The position numbers and the translations under genes were made by a program. The notes beneath the pieces are model-generated. The model was not told where the DNA came from and ran no database searches. It worked only from the letters and a program-made list of their open reading frames with translations. Below, piece by piece: positions 10,984 through 22,133 of a stretch of 64,000 bases of DNA (positions are counted from its first letter, which is position 1; each line of letters begins with the position of its first letter). This stretch comes from Cymodocea nodosa (lineage: Eukaryota; Streptophyta; Magnoliopsida; Alismatales; Cymodoceaceae): NCBI GenBank assembly GCA_036874045.1, contig CM072339.1, positions 4,409,501 to 4,473,500 of the forward strand, read 5' to 3'.

Positions 10984-13215
10984 TTAGTCTTTCTTCCTAA
11001 GTTCATCTACTTTCTTTTGGAGCTTTTCTAATTGTTGCTCTAATTGATTTATACGTTCTACAGATCTTATAAAGTCTTTAGAAGGTCCAACAATAGAAGT
11101 AGTAGCATCATTATAATTTCTATATTTCTTCACTGAAATGGCTCTAGATCTTATTCTCTTAGATGTCCATTTTGTAAAGTCAATTCCTTCCATCATTAAT
11201 ACTAGTATCAAGTCTCCATAAAATAGTTTCTTCTTTGCAGACTTTATCTTTGACAGGAAGACTTGGCACCAATTAACTTGAATTTTGTTTACAACTACAT
11301 ACGCAACCTATTTGACAAACTGACTCAATTCTATATCATGGTCATGCCTATGATAGACATTTTTAACTAAAATGTTTGCCACCATGTGTGCTTTCCTATT
11401 TAAATATTTCAGTCTGTTCAGTAATGACACACTAGGGTCGATGGCCAAACATTGCTTGATTTCTTATTCTATCCATTCAGTTGTAGTTGTATTTTCCAAA
11501 ATTTCAATCCCTTCATTTTTCAGTCCAAAAATGTTGTAGAGAAGCTCAATTGTTATTTGAATATTAACTTCTTCCACGTTTGCAATTAATTTTCCTTCTT
11601 CCTCCCTTAGGTTTGCATAAAAGTAGGGTACTAAATTTTCATAAACTATATGCCCTTTTGCTCTCGAAATAAATTGCAGTAGGCTTTGGAATTCAAATAA
11701 TTCTTTAATCTCCTCCATTCTAGTCTAGTCAACTAGCCTACTGTAAATGATATCATACCTCTTTATCTCTTGATACTTATCATAAGCTTCCTAACTCTAA
11801 AAATGAATTTCATTCAGAATAGTTACTTCTACAAGGTCAGGGATTTGGATTTGTTGCTTTGGAGGGGTTTGTTCTTGAATTTCCTCTTCAATTTGCTGAG
11901 TTTGTTGTTGTAATTATTGCTGAAAATAATCCAAAGATCCCTGCCCTTCTACTCTGAATTGTTGTGGAGAGCTTACAAAACTTTCCACATTTTTATCTTG
12001 AATTCTCTCCATAAGTTGCTGAAGAGTTTCATTCTTTTCAAAGGAATCTATCGAATTCTTTTCTTCCAGTTCAACTTCCTACTCAACTTCTTCTCTTTCT
12101 TCCTCCTCCTCACTACCAATCTGCATTGTTACTATTCTTTCTGATTCTATGGCAGATTAGGATGGAGTTACAGGCACAGTATATTCTACCCTAACTTTAG
12201 TTTCTAATTCTTTAAGCTGCAAACTAATTTCAACCTGTTTTTCTTCTTTTCTTTGCTCCTCTTCTTCTTCTTCATTAGATAATAAATCTACAAAAATGGG
12301 CTCTTTATGCCCTACTATATATGTTATAGGCTCAGATTTAATTTCTTCTTTTATAGTCTCAAACACTTTTTCTTTTCCTTTTCTTTTTCTTAATAGTTGT
12401 GCTTGATCTTCTTCTTCTTCTTCTTCTTCTGATACTAAGTCAACAAAAATGGGCTCTTCAGGCTCTCGAGCCACAAGTATTGGCTCTTCTTATTTCACCT
12501 TCTCTATAGTTGGTCTCGAAGGACTAACCTCAGTTTCTCTTATAATAGGTATGACAATAGCTTCTTGATGCTGTTCAACTTTAACTTTGTATTAGGCCTT
12601 CAACTTTTCTACAGCCCTTCTTTTGTGAAGTGCATCAAACACTATATGTACTTTAACTACTGCCAAATCTTCTAGTTCTCCTTGGTTTTTCCCAACTCGA
12701 ACCAGTTCTTCAAACTCTCTCAACTCTTCTTCAGTAGAAGGCCCCATAACTACCACCTTTTCTAGTGGTTTAGGTGGTGGAATTGAAGGTTCTGCTTGTT
12801 CTATTACTGTAGTTGGTATTTCAACTTGCTCTCTTAGCTATTGTTGTGAAGATTTCAACTACTACTCTAGTTCTCATTAAACAACCACTTTTGTAGCTAT
12901 CTTTCCTATAAACCACAATCGTGATTTCCTTTTTATAAGTTCTAGGGCAACTTCATTATTCAGCTTGATTCTTCTTTCTCTATTCACGGTTGTTTCAGTT
13001 ACTACTTGTATTCTTATTTCCATTATTTAAGGTATTCTAACATTCAAATTTACTAGCCTTCTTATAAAAAAGAATAGGTCATCCTCTACCTTTTCAAGTT
13101 GTTTTTCTCTAGTAGTATTTCTAATCTTCTACCTTAAATGCTATTCCTTTGACTATTTGAGGAATTCTCTAGTGTCGATCTGATCCCAAAAGTTTGGCAT
13201 CATCTTGACCTTCAT
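10984..13215 (-). pseudogene. env-like region of Ath-B
   Basis: A long charged region in the position of the Athila env-like ORF (after pol). It holds an N-terminal basic and glutamine-rich part, a strongly acidic middle with two copies of EPIFVDL followed by glutamate runs (about 12456-12410 and 12303-12260), and a C-terminal part (YENLVPYFYANLREEEGK, then YNIFGLKNEG) resembling the 'putative plant transposon protein' domain found in plant retroelements. The protein's function is unknown. The copy is broken in several places. Confidence 0.65.
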
Positions 13216-13379
13216 GGCGTTACGGAACGGAATGAAATCACTCTAACTTTAACTATTCTAAGCTCTAAATGATTTCTATAGATAATGCCCCCAAATCCTA
13301 AGTTTTAGTATAAATAAACCCTAAGTTTTTTTTAGGAGGAAATCATGTCATTTTCCTACTCAAACTATCACTATTAACA

Positions 13380-13905
13380 CATACTATTTCGTGGAGTTAC
13401 GGTTAACTCTATAGATTAAGTTTGTGGACTTACCTTAAGTACTTTGTTGAGTTACAGTTAACTCAACAAAGTAAGTTCGTTAACTTATCCTAGACTCAAC
13501 AGAGTAAGTTCGTTGAGTTAAGCTTAACTCAACAGACTTCTCGTAAAGTTATAACTAATAAAATAAATAACTATAATAATAATTATTCAGTCAACATCGA
13601 AGAATCTTCGGTCTGACTGACTCTTAATTTTACTATTTCCTTAACTTTAGTCAAACCGTTGCATTTCCTTGGTCGAACTGAAATTACAAAATATATATTT
13701 TTCTAACACTCGGTTGAACTGATACTCTGCTTTGGTCAAACCAACACTCTATTTAATATAAAATTTCTCTTTTTACTTTTTTTAGTAATCGATGAGACTG
13801 ATGGATCCTTTCGGTGTGATCGTTACAATATTTTCTTTTAATTTTTTATGCTTCAGTAGAATTAATGATTTCTTTCGGTTAAATCGGCTCTACATTAAAA
13901 ATAAT
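13380..13905. repeat. Palindrome cluster and CCGAT/ATCGG-type hairpin array at the pol/env-like boundary (Ath-B)
   Basis: 13380-13560 holds GTTGAGTTA-type palindromes. From about 13585 on there are diverged repeats with TCGGTCTGACTGA, GGTCGAACTGA and GGTTGAACTGA phrases, spaced about 50-60 bases. They match the cleaner arrays at 20636-20812 (Ath-A) and 49772-50036 (Ath-C). Confidence 0.6.
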
Positions 13906-13929
13906 ACTAATAACAATAATAATTTTTAA

Positions 13930-14072
13930 AGAGTCATCCCATGTCACTTTAAATATCCTTCTCTTTCTGAATTTCTTATTCCTGAAATTCCTCCTTGAAT
14001 TCTTCTTATCTTTGTTGAGAGGACAATTAGTTTGAAAGTGACCCGACCTGTTGCACTTGTAGCATATGATTG
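13930..14072 (-). pseudogene. gag: Cop-1 gag, nucleocapsid part
   Basis: The minus strand matches the zinc-knuckle region of Cop-2 at about 57310-57450 (CYKCNR-type knuckle, then the lysine-rich tail). It is the left continuation of the Cop-1 gag at 31616-32421, separated by Ath-A. Confidence 0.75.
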
Positions 14073-14735
14073 TCTTTTGTTTAGAATGAAAAAGTGCATA
14101 TTATTAATGGTTAAATGATGGTTAATTGCATAATATTTATCTTATCATATGAGAATTAAGCCATTATGTTATAATTGCACTGTTATATGCTTTAATTGAA
14201 GAATCTGCTTAATTTTGGGGAATTAATGTTAATTTAGTACATTTATGAACTTTCGGTAAATTGTAGGCTGTGAAATTCTTAAGTATCCGAAAATGCATCT
14301 GAGCATCAGATAGTTATACCTTTAACTCTCCGAAATGTTATTTTATGTTTAAACTGCTGCTGACACGTGTCGAGATCTGATAGATTTACTTAAGTTATAA
14401 CTCGTTAAGTTAGCATAATTGTACGCGTTGAGTTGCTATATTGAACACTAAGGCAATGCGTTAGGTTAGCGTTATAAACTTAAGTTGTTATTTTTGCACG
14501 TGTTTTATAGTTAAATCAACGAAGAAAGTCTGTTGAGTTATCTGTAACTCCACGGACTATATATTTTCTAATATGCCACTATAGCGGTTGCAGGAATAGA
14601 CAGTTGGAAGGAAAAACCACATTCCCACGTATCACACAGGAATTCAATCATGTAGGGAGAAAGAAATCATCGCCATTGATCTGAAGGAAGGAAATCCAAC
14701 CGACCATTCATGTAGAAGCAGTTACTACTGAAGAA

Positions 14736-14744
14736 ATATAAAAG
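14736..14744 (+). promoter_or_regulatory. Probable LTR promoter TATA box (Ath-A 5' LTR)
   Basis: ATATAAAAG in an A-rich context, directly upstream of the conserved GC-richer leader. The same motif is kept in the other Athila LTRs of the window. Confidence 0.55.
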
Positions 14745-15625
14745 AAAAAAAGAAGAAGTGTGTGTGATCAATGGACTGCCAGTGTATACAGAGGAGGAGC
14801 ACCGAGCTTTCTACAGAAAGTATTGGCGATTCTCCGAAGTATCACACCAACCATCGTATCACCACCATAATCACCAATCATCAGAGGTCTGTGATGATAC
14901 TTGCCTGATGTCGGGTCGATTCCGAGCCAAACACAATGCCAGACAACTACTATGAGGAGTGATCGCGTCGCGGGAAGGGAAGCCATTTTCACCAAGCACC
15001 GACTCATATTTCAGGAGATCGTAAAACTTTTAGCCTTGGCTTCGGGTTGATGCCTGTATGCTGAAGAGGAGATCATCTTGCAATTCTGGACTCGTGATTC
15101 TATAGGGAGAGGAGACAAAATTGTAAGTGGTTTAATTTTCAGTGGTGTAATCGCATTGCAAGTAGTGTCGGAAGTATTTACTGTCAAGTGAGATTACTTT
15201 ACATTTCACCTTTCGTCCATCACATCAAAACAAAAATACCAAAAATAATTTATCTTTGTTTATATGTTGTATTTGAGTGTTGTATTGTTTATGTTGTATC
15301 GTGATTAATGTTATCTATATCAGTTTTATGATTGTTTTATGTTAGTTTTAATTTTACAGTTTACTGAAATTGGTTCGTATAAAAAACTTAAAGATTTTAA
15401 TGGTGACTATTTGAATCATCTGAATGTTAGTATTGCTTAATGATAAATCCAATGTTAACTAGCATTAAAAAGCTTAATTGATGTTATTTACAATCTGTGG
15501 AATCGCCCAATGGTTGGCCGAATTCCTCTGTAAATAGTAGTATTATAAAGAAGAGACAGGCTCGTGGAGTTAACTTAAGTCCACGAGCATAGTCCATTGA
15601 GTTAGTCATAACTCAACGAACTTAG

Positions 15626-15653
15626 TCCGTTGAGTTAACTGTAACTCAACGGA
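15626..15653. repeat. 28-bp perfect palindrome in the LTR
   Basis: Arms TCCGTTGAGTTA and TAACTCAACGGA with loop ACTG. The same 28 bases recur exactly at 20935-20962 inside the element. Confidence 0.9.
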
Positions 15654-15934
15654 GTGCTTATTGAATATAAATTTGAATTGTTCACAATCAAACATTTCTT
15701 AAATTCGTTAGCAATTCCTTGAGGGATCAACCTATACTTGCACACTGATACAATAGACACCGTACACTTGCAGTTAAAGTACAAATTGGAATTAATATCT
15801 AAATTGTATTAAAGGTTGTTTGTTTACTTCTAAAAGAAAGAATAGGCATAAAGATAAATTAACTAAGTAAAAAAATAGAAGTAACAAATCCAAATTTTTC
15901 TAGTGTAGTGCTAGGAAAAACCAAACAAATTTTA

Positions 15935-15952
15935 TGGCGCCGTTGCTGGGGA
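15935..15952 (+). other. Primer-binding site of Ath-A (Asp-tRNA type)
   Basis: TGGCGCCGTTGCTGGGGA lies seven bases after the LTR. It matches, with one change, the sequence complementary to the 3' end of plant tRNA-Asp that Athila elements use. Confidence 0.85.
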
Positions 15953-15963
15953 ATTGAATTGAA

Positions 15964-16986
15964 TTGAGTCGAAGTGAATTGAATAGATATAAGCAATTGC
16001 CAGAGCTGTTTCATTTTAATAGTCAGAGTTGTGTGTTTTCTTTTGTAATTGAGAATATGACATATGCTTATGCTCAAAGATTTCTGAAACCTTTAATTAG
16101 CATATGTGAATTCTGCAATTCTGAAGGACATGACATTTCTGATTGTTTGAAATTGAGACATTTACAGATTGTTAGATCCTATGAACAACAAATGAATTAT
16201 CCTCAATATAATAGAGCCGAGTATGAGAATCCTATAGTTTACCCAACTGATGGTCAGTATAGAATGTGTAATATGATGAGAGACACTGAAGTTTGGGATA
16301 GCTATGATAGACTAGAGCATAGTATAGAGCAAAATCTGGACAAACTGGAAAACTTTGTGTGTCAACAACAAGAAGTCAACTAGTTAAACTATAAGGAAGC
16401 ATATTCAGAACCTAAACAGGATATAATTTACAAAATTGAAAAAGCCATAAAGAAAATTGATCAAAAATTGAATGCAATCAAATTAGATGATCTAGAACCA
16501 AAAATAAAAGCATTAGACAAAAATGCAATGAAAATACAAGTTTTGCAACAGGACAATGAAAATTATAATGTTATAAACCTGCACAACTTGCAAAATATAC
16601 AACAAACAGAAAACACTAATGTAAGAGAATTTAAAGAATGCACTTTAAAACTAAAAACAATTGAAGATCATAATCACGAAAATGATATACAAAAACATCA
16701 TGAAAGTAACGAAAATCTGGAAGATGTATGTGTAACATTAAGATCTGAAATTGATATACCACCAAGAACTCAAAATGAAAATGATATGAAGGTGGACAAG
16801 AGTAAAAATCAAAATGATAATGAAAATGTAATAGCTGAAAATCTAGAAATCACTGAAGAACAATCTGAATCTGCAATTGAAGCTAAAAATGATCAAACAA
16901 ATCAACTAAAAGAAAAAGAGTCTTTGAAATCAAAATCTTTAGCACCCTATCCTGAAAGATTACAACAAATAATTCCTGAAAAATAA
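15964..16986 (+). pseudogene. gag: Ath-A nucleocapsid-type ORF and polar linker (5' gag position)
   Basis: The first part (to 16383) carries a CX2CX4HX4C zinc knuckle (CEFCNSEGHDISDC), which binds retroelement RNA. The following part (16468-16986) is a lysine-, asparagine- and glutamate-rich linker running up to the protease. No capsid domain is seen here; it lies at 22134-23319 instead. Broken. Confidence 0.7.
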
Positions 16987-17049
16987 GAAAAAATCAGAGA
17001 AATTTTTGAAAAAGTACTAAGTTAACATTCCTTTGTTAGATCTATTGTA

Positions 17050-17590
17050 GAATATGCCACCTTATGCTAAATTTCTGAAGGATTGGTGTACTAAGAAAAG
17101 AGAGTGAAAAGTTCTTAGAAATGTCTTTTTAGCTTAGCAAAGTAGTTCCCTATTTCTGTCACAAATTCCTAAAAAGTTATCTCATCTTGGAATCCCTATT
17201 ATATCATGCACCATAGGAAATACCATTCTAGAAAGAACCTTAATAGACTTAGGTGCAGGTATAAATGTTATGCCAAGTGATATATTTGCATCCTTAAGAT
17301 TAGAAGGCTTAACTCCTACTAGTACAGTTATTCAATTAGTTGATAGAAGTATAAGATACCCTAGAGGAAAAATAGAGGATGTCTTAATTAAAATCAAGAA
17401 TTTTATATATCCTGTTTATATTGTAATTTTGGATTCCCAACAAATTAAGCATAAAAATAGTGATACATCTTTAATTTTGGGAAGGCCATTTTTAGCAACA
17501 TCAAGGGCTGTTATAAATTGTAAAACTGGAGTAATGAAGTTAGCATATGGTAATGAGGATACTCAATTAAATATTTTCAAACTATAAAGG
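17050..17590 (+). pseudogene. Ath-A aspartic protease region
   Basis: Contains the retropepsin-type stretch IGNTILERTLIDLGAGINVM and, further on, SLILGRPFLATS, both typical of Athila protease. In this family it cuts the Gag-Pol polyprotein. The same part is better kept in Ath-C (about 53250-53772). Broken. Confidence 0.75.
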
Positions 17591-17989
17591 TTTGAGGAGT
17601 TAGAAATGTCCTTACATACCATAGACTTTTTAGAGGATGAAGGAGATATGTTAGATGATGTGATTTAAGAAGAATTAAATAGGCAAATCAATTCTGAAAC
17701 TTTAGAAGAAAGTGAAAGCATAAATATAGAAGGAGATCGGGAAGAAATTAATTTAAAAAATGATGATGTTCAATTAGGAGCTCTAGCTTCTGATAGGCAA
17801 TATTTAGAATTAAAACCTTTACCCCTTGAATTAACCTATATATTTCTAGAAGATAAACGGACCTGTCCAATCATTATTGCTTCAAATTTAAAAGAGGATC
17901 AAATAGCTAAATTAAAAGATGTAGTAAAAAGTTATAAAAAAGCAATAGGATGGACTATGACTGATATAAAAGGGTTAAGTTCAACTTTA

Positions 17990-19310
17990 TGCTGTCACCA
18001 CATATATTTAGAAGAGAATGCTAAACCTGTTAGAATTCCTGAGAGGAGATTAAATCCAAACCTTAAAGAAGTAGTTTAGAAGGAAATAGTTAAATGGTTA
18101 GATAATGATATAATTTATCCGATTTCTGATAGCTCGTGGGTTAGTCCAATCCATGTAGTTCCCAAGAAATCAAGATTAACATTTATTAGGAATGAAAGTC
18201 AAGACTTGATACCTACTAGAATTCAATCAGGTTGGAGAGTATGTATAGACTATAGAAAGCTGAATGCTGTGACTAGGAAAGATCATTTTCCCTTACTTTT
18301 TATAGATCAAATACTGGAAAGATTAGCAGGGCAAGAATATTTTTGTTTCCTAGACGGGTATTCAGGGTATAATCAAATTCCAATAGCATTAGAGGATCAA
18401 GAGAAAACAACTTTCACCTGTCCTAATGGAACTTATGCTTTTAAAAGAATGCCATTCGGATTATGCAATGCGCTAGCTACCTTTCAAAGGTGTGTGCAGG
18501 GCATATTTACTGGAATGACTGAAGAATTTTTAGAAATATTTATGGATGATTTTACTGTATATGGTAACTCATATGAAGTGTGTTTAAGCAATTTAGACCA
18601 AATATTAAAATGCTGTGTGGAAAAAAATCTGGTTTTAAATTGGGAAAAATGTCACTTCATGGTTAAACAAAGAATAGTCTTAGGGCATGTAGTTTCTAAA
18701 AAAGAGTTGGAAGTAGATAAAGCTAAAATAGAAGTAATTTCTTATCTATCAGAACCTAAATCAGTAAAAGATATTAGATCATTTCTAGGACATGCTGGTT
18801 TTTATAGAAGATTTATTAAAGACTTTAGCAAGATAGCTAGACCTTTAACTAATCTATTAAAAGATGTTCCATTTAACTTTGATAAAAATTGCATGGAAGC
18901 ATTTTTCAGACTTAAGACTAGCTTAATTTCAACTCTTATAATTCAAGCACCTAATTGGAACCATCCATTTGAATTAATGTGCGATGCTTTTGATTTTGCT
19001 GTAGGAGCAATGTTAGGACAGAAGATAGAAAAATCTCCTAGAGTGATTCATTATGCAAGCAAAACCTTAAATGATGCTCAAGTTAATTACACAACTACTG
19101 AAAAAGAATTATTAGCTGTTGTGTTTGCTTTAGAAAAGTTTAGATCATATCTGATTGGAGCTAAAGTAATAGTATACACGGATCATTCAGCTCTAAAACA
19201 TTTAATAAAGAAAAAAGAAACTAAACCTAGATTGATCTGATGGATATTATTATTGCAAGAATTTGATCTAGAAATTAAAGATAAAAATAGAAAAATCAAA
19301 TATTGAAATT
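17990..19310 (+). pseudogene. Ath-A reverse transcriptase and RNase H region
   Basis: RT motifs in order: [42 protein letters not shown], then FMDDFTVYG with the catalytic aspartate pair. The RNase H part follows ([44 protein letters not shown]). These are Athila-lineage sequences of the Ty3/gypsy group. The enzyme copies the element RNA into DNA in the capsid. The longest open stretch is 18206-19240. Broken. Confidence 0.88.
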
Positions 19311-19489
19311 AAGGATAATTTTCCTAATAAATAATTAATGACCATCAACACAATGCCTTGGTATGCAGACATAGTTAATTACTTAGTTACTGGTTTAACA
19401 CCTAAGGATTGGAATAGACAGGATAATAAATTATTTTTCTCAAGAGTAAAATATTACTATTAGGAAGACCCTTACTTATTTAAGAAATG

Positions 19490-20564
19490 TCCTGATCTGG
19501 TTTTAAGGAGGTGTGTTCCAGAAACTGAATATTCGAGTATATTGTCTTTCTATCATGACCAAGCTTGTGGAGGACATTTTGGTTCAGGGAAAACTACTGC
19601 AAAAATTCTGCAATGTGGGTTTTATTGGCCAACACTATTCAAAGATGCTCATAAATATTGCTTAAGTTGTTTAAGATGTCAACAAATAGGAAGAATATCA
19701 AAGAGGAATATGATGCCTCTTAATCCTATTGTTGAGGTTGAAATCTTTGATGTGTGGGGACTAGATTTTATGGGTCTATTTCCTATGTCTAATCAATTTA
19801 ATTACATATTGTTGGAGGTAGATTATGTATCAAAATGGATAGAAGTTATTCCTACAAAAACTAATGACAACAAAGTGGTAATTCAATTTATAAGAACAAA
19901 TATATTTGCTAGATTTGGAATACCTAAAGTTATTATCAGTGATAGAGGAACTCATTTCTGTAATAGAAGTTTTGAAGCCTTAATGAAGAAATATGGAGTA
20001 AACCACAAAATTGCAACATCATATCATCCACAAACAAGTGGACAAGTAGAAAGTGCAAATAAACAAATTAAATTAATCTTGGAAAAAGTAGTAAATCCTA
20101 CTAGAACAGATTGGGCTAATAGATTGATAGATGCACTTTAAGCTTATTGGGCATTAAAAGCTCTAAACACTAATTTAAATCAAGCTGCTGAAAATAGGAA
20201 AATGCAACTAATTGAATTAGAAGAATTTAGAAATGAAGCTTATTCGAAGATTGTAAGAGAAAAAGAGAAAATTAAATTCTGGCATGATAGAAAAATTATT
20301 CCTAAAAGCTTTGAAATAGGATAAGAAGTATATCTTTATTTGGCTAGACTCCATAACCATCCAGGAAAATTAAGATCTAGATGGTCAGGACCTTACATAG
20401 TTCGAAATGTTTATCCTTATAGAGCTATTGAAATTGAAAATCCTAAAAATCAGAATATATTTAAAGTAAATGGACAAAGACTTAAACCTATTTTGAAAAC
20501 ACCAAAAAGCTCCTTTGGAATTATAGAAGAAGTCAGAGTAGAGGACTACTCGAGCTTTACTTAG
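19490..20564 (+). pseudogene. Ath-A integrase region
   Basis: N-terminal HHCC zinc region (HDQACGGHF, then [14 protein letters not shown]), then the DDE core (VWGLDFMGLF, ISDRGTHFCN, and the glutamate region near [10 protein letters not shown]), then the C-terminal part ([13 protein letters not shown]). In this family it inserts the DNA copy into the chromosome. Broken. Confidence 0.85.
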
Positions 20565-20635
20565 TAAGAAATCAGTTTTATGTTTATATATATATATAAA
20601 CATTAAAAATATATATAAAACATAAAAATAGTTAC

Positions 20636-20812
20636 GGTTCAACCGATTGGATCCATCGGTATGACCGAAATATTAAAAAAAATTGTATATTAATTTTCAG
20701 AAAAAAATATTGGTTTTACCGAAACATAGTATCGGTTCAACCGAAAGAAAAATAAAAAAATAAAAAATATTTAGGTCTGATCGAAGCATAGTATCGGTTA
20801 AACCTGTAAAAA
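20636..20812. repeat. CCGAT/ATCGG-type hairpin array after integrase (Ath-A)
   Basis: Repeats of about 55 bases. Each has a small inverted motif such as ACCGA...TCGGT (TTTTACCGAAACATAGTATC, then GGTTCAACCG), alternating with AT-rich spacers. Corresponding arrays are at 13585-13885 and 49772-50036. Confidence 0.75.
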
Positions 20813-20864
20813 AATAGAGAAACTATTCTCTGTAATATTTTTATTATTATATTTGCTTGTACGG

Positions 20865-20962
20865 GGATTTCGTTGAGTTACTCTTAACTCAACGAGCCTA
20901 TTCCGTTGAGTCTTGAGTTAGTCAACGAGCTTATTCCGTTGAGTTAACTGTAACTCAACGGA
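20865..20962. repeat. Palindrome cluster downstream of the hairpin array (Ath-A)
   Basis: Includes 20935-20962, identical to the LTR palindrome at 15626-15653 (arms TCCGTTGAGTTA and TAACTCAACGGA), and a second imperfect copy upstream. Confidence 0.85.
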
Positions 20963-21454
20963 GTACTGTAGCTAAAACCTAAAATTAGAAAAACTCCAGA
21001 AGTAAGTAGATGAATTTAGGCATAGAGATTAAATTGTATTGTTCGTCTACTTGTGTAAAATTGTATGAAATTGTATGATGTACTTTTAATGTAATTGATT
21101 CATATTAATGAATATAATTTTTCAGATGCAATTTTCATACGTATTTGGATGTGAAATGAATGGAATTTATTGAATATTATGTAATTTGTGGAACTTTATG
21201 AATATGTAACAGATTTATAATTTGCTAAATGATAGGATAACTGCTTAAAAATTTCTGCATGTTATAAGGTAAAATGTAAATTATGCATAACATAAAATGA
21301 CCTGCAAGTTAAATCTTTATATAATGTTCAGATTTAAATATATTTTAATCAAAATGAGGCATTAATGACATAGATTTAACTTTATTACAGTTAGCAGAAT
21401 GACAAAGAAAAAAAAAACAGAATAGAAAACTTACGAGAGTGAAACTTAGAAGTT

Positions 21455-21630
21455 GCCAACTGTTAACTCAACGAAGTAAGTCCATTGAGTTAACCGTAAC
21501 TCCACGAGGTCAGTAATATAATATAAGAAAGTCTGTTGAGTTATCTGTAACTCAATGAAGTTAGTCCGTGGAGTTAGCAACAGTAATCGACTGTGTTCTG
21601 TTGAGTAATCTGTAACTCAACGAGGTTAGT
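21455..21630. repeat. Palindrome cluster upstream of the F-box module (Ath-A)
   Basis: Several imperfect GTTGAGTTA...TAACTCAAC and GTTGAGTTATCTGTAACTCA hairpins in a row. Confidence 0.75.
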
Positions 21631-21754
21631 TTGTGGATTAAGCAGAATGGTTATTCTTTTAACCACAAACGAAACTTCATTGGTTTAGTGGTTACCAAAA
21701 TTTGAAATTAGTAGTGGTACACGTACCCACATAAACACAGGAACCACGATGCAT

Positions 21755-21777
21755 GTTGCAAGAACGTGTCCTGCAAC
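21755..21777. promoter_or_regulatory. 23-bp palindrome upstream of the Ath-A F-box module
   Basis: Arms GTTGCAAGA and TCCTGCAAC around an ACGTG core. In element sense the core is flipped relative to Ath-B and Ath-C. It lies about 30 bases upstream of the TATA-like motif. Confidence 0.5.
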
Positions 21778-21805
21778 GAGATTTGTTCACTTTATGGATG
21801 CGTAG

Positions 21806-21814
21806 TATATATAT
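21806..21814 (+). promoter_or_regulatory. TATA-like motif, possible internal promoter of the F-box module
   Basis: TATATATAT in the context CGTAGTATATATATGAAACA. It is kept at the same place in Ath-C (46431-46439, minus) and as TATATTTATAAT in Ath-B (10117-10128). It lies about 140 bases upstream of the intron-like segment. Confidence 0.45.
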
Positions 21815-22133
21815 GAAACAGAATATTATTTACGAGTTACCAGCACTTTTAAAAGAAAGGAGAAAGCGTTGGAGGAATTGGAAGGAGAAGTAGCTGATTC
21901 AACCTTCATCCGACAACAAATATTTATAGATTGGAAAGCTTCAGACTGGTATGTAATTAATCTTCTGTTATTTATTTATGAGCACATGGACTCGTTCTCT
22001 AAGCACTAAACGATTAGTAAGAACACCTACCTAGGAATTTTCATTACAGAGGAGTACTGAAAAATTTTCTGAACTGAACTTTAACGAAATTCTTTGGGGT
22101 GTAGCTAACCTTTCTTTAAAAGAGAACGTAGAG

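Larger units (their letters stand above)
3142..13930 (-). mobile_element. Ath-B: old, truncated Athila-type (Ty3/gypsy) retrotransposon carrying an F-box gene
   Basis: Read on the minus strand from 13930 down, the parts are: an array of CCGAT/ATCGG hairpins, an env-like region (13215-10984), a boundary with palindromes, a GT...AG segment holding the gag capsid gene (9984-8389), an F-box gene (8388-7288), a 3' untranslated part with an internal purine tract, and one LTR (5381-3142). The same order is seen in Ath-A and Ath-C. Protease, RT and integrase and the 5' LTR are not present on this copy; at about 13930 it meets copia gag sequence. Its frames are heavily decayed (many breaks) and its LTR is the most diverged in the window, so it looks the oldest of the three. 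Confidence 0.8.
14078..15927 (+). repeat. Ath-A 5' LTR
   Basis: Starts TGTTTAGAATG and ends ACCAAACA. 1850 bases, matched along its length by 29756-31610. A TATA-like ATATAAAAG lies at 14736-14744 and is followed by a GC-richer leader (about 14755-15130), so U3 probably ends near 14765. Palindromes lie at 14530-14565, 15561-15587 and 15626-15653. Confidence 0.92.

Noticed and set aside
14758-14955. Sense frame in the LTR leader starting MCVINGLPVYTEEEHRAFYR
   Set aside because: Same stretch as the antisense frame, with a histidine-rich low-complexity end. Kept only as a remark; no support as a protein.
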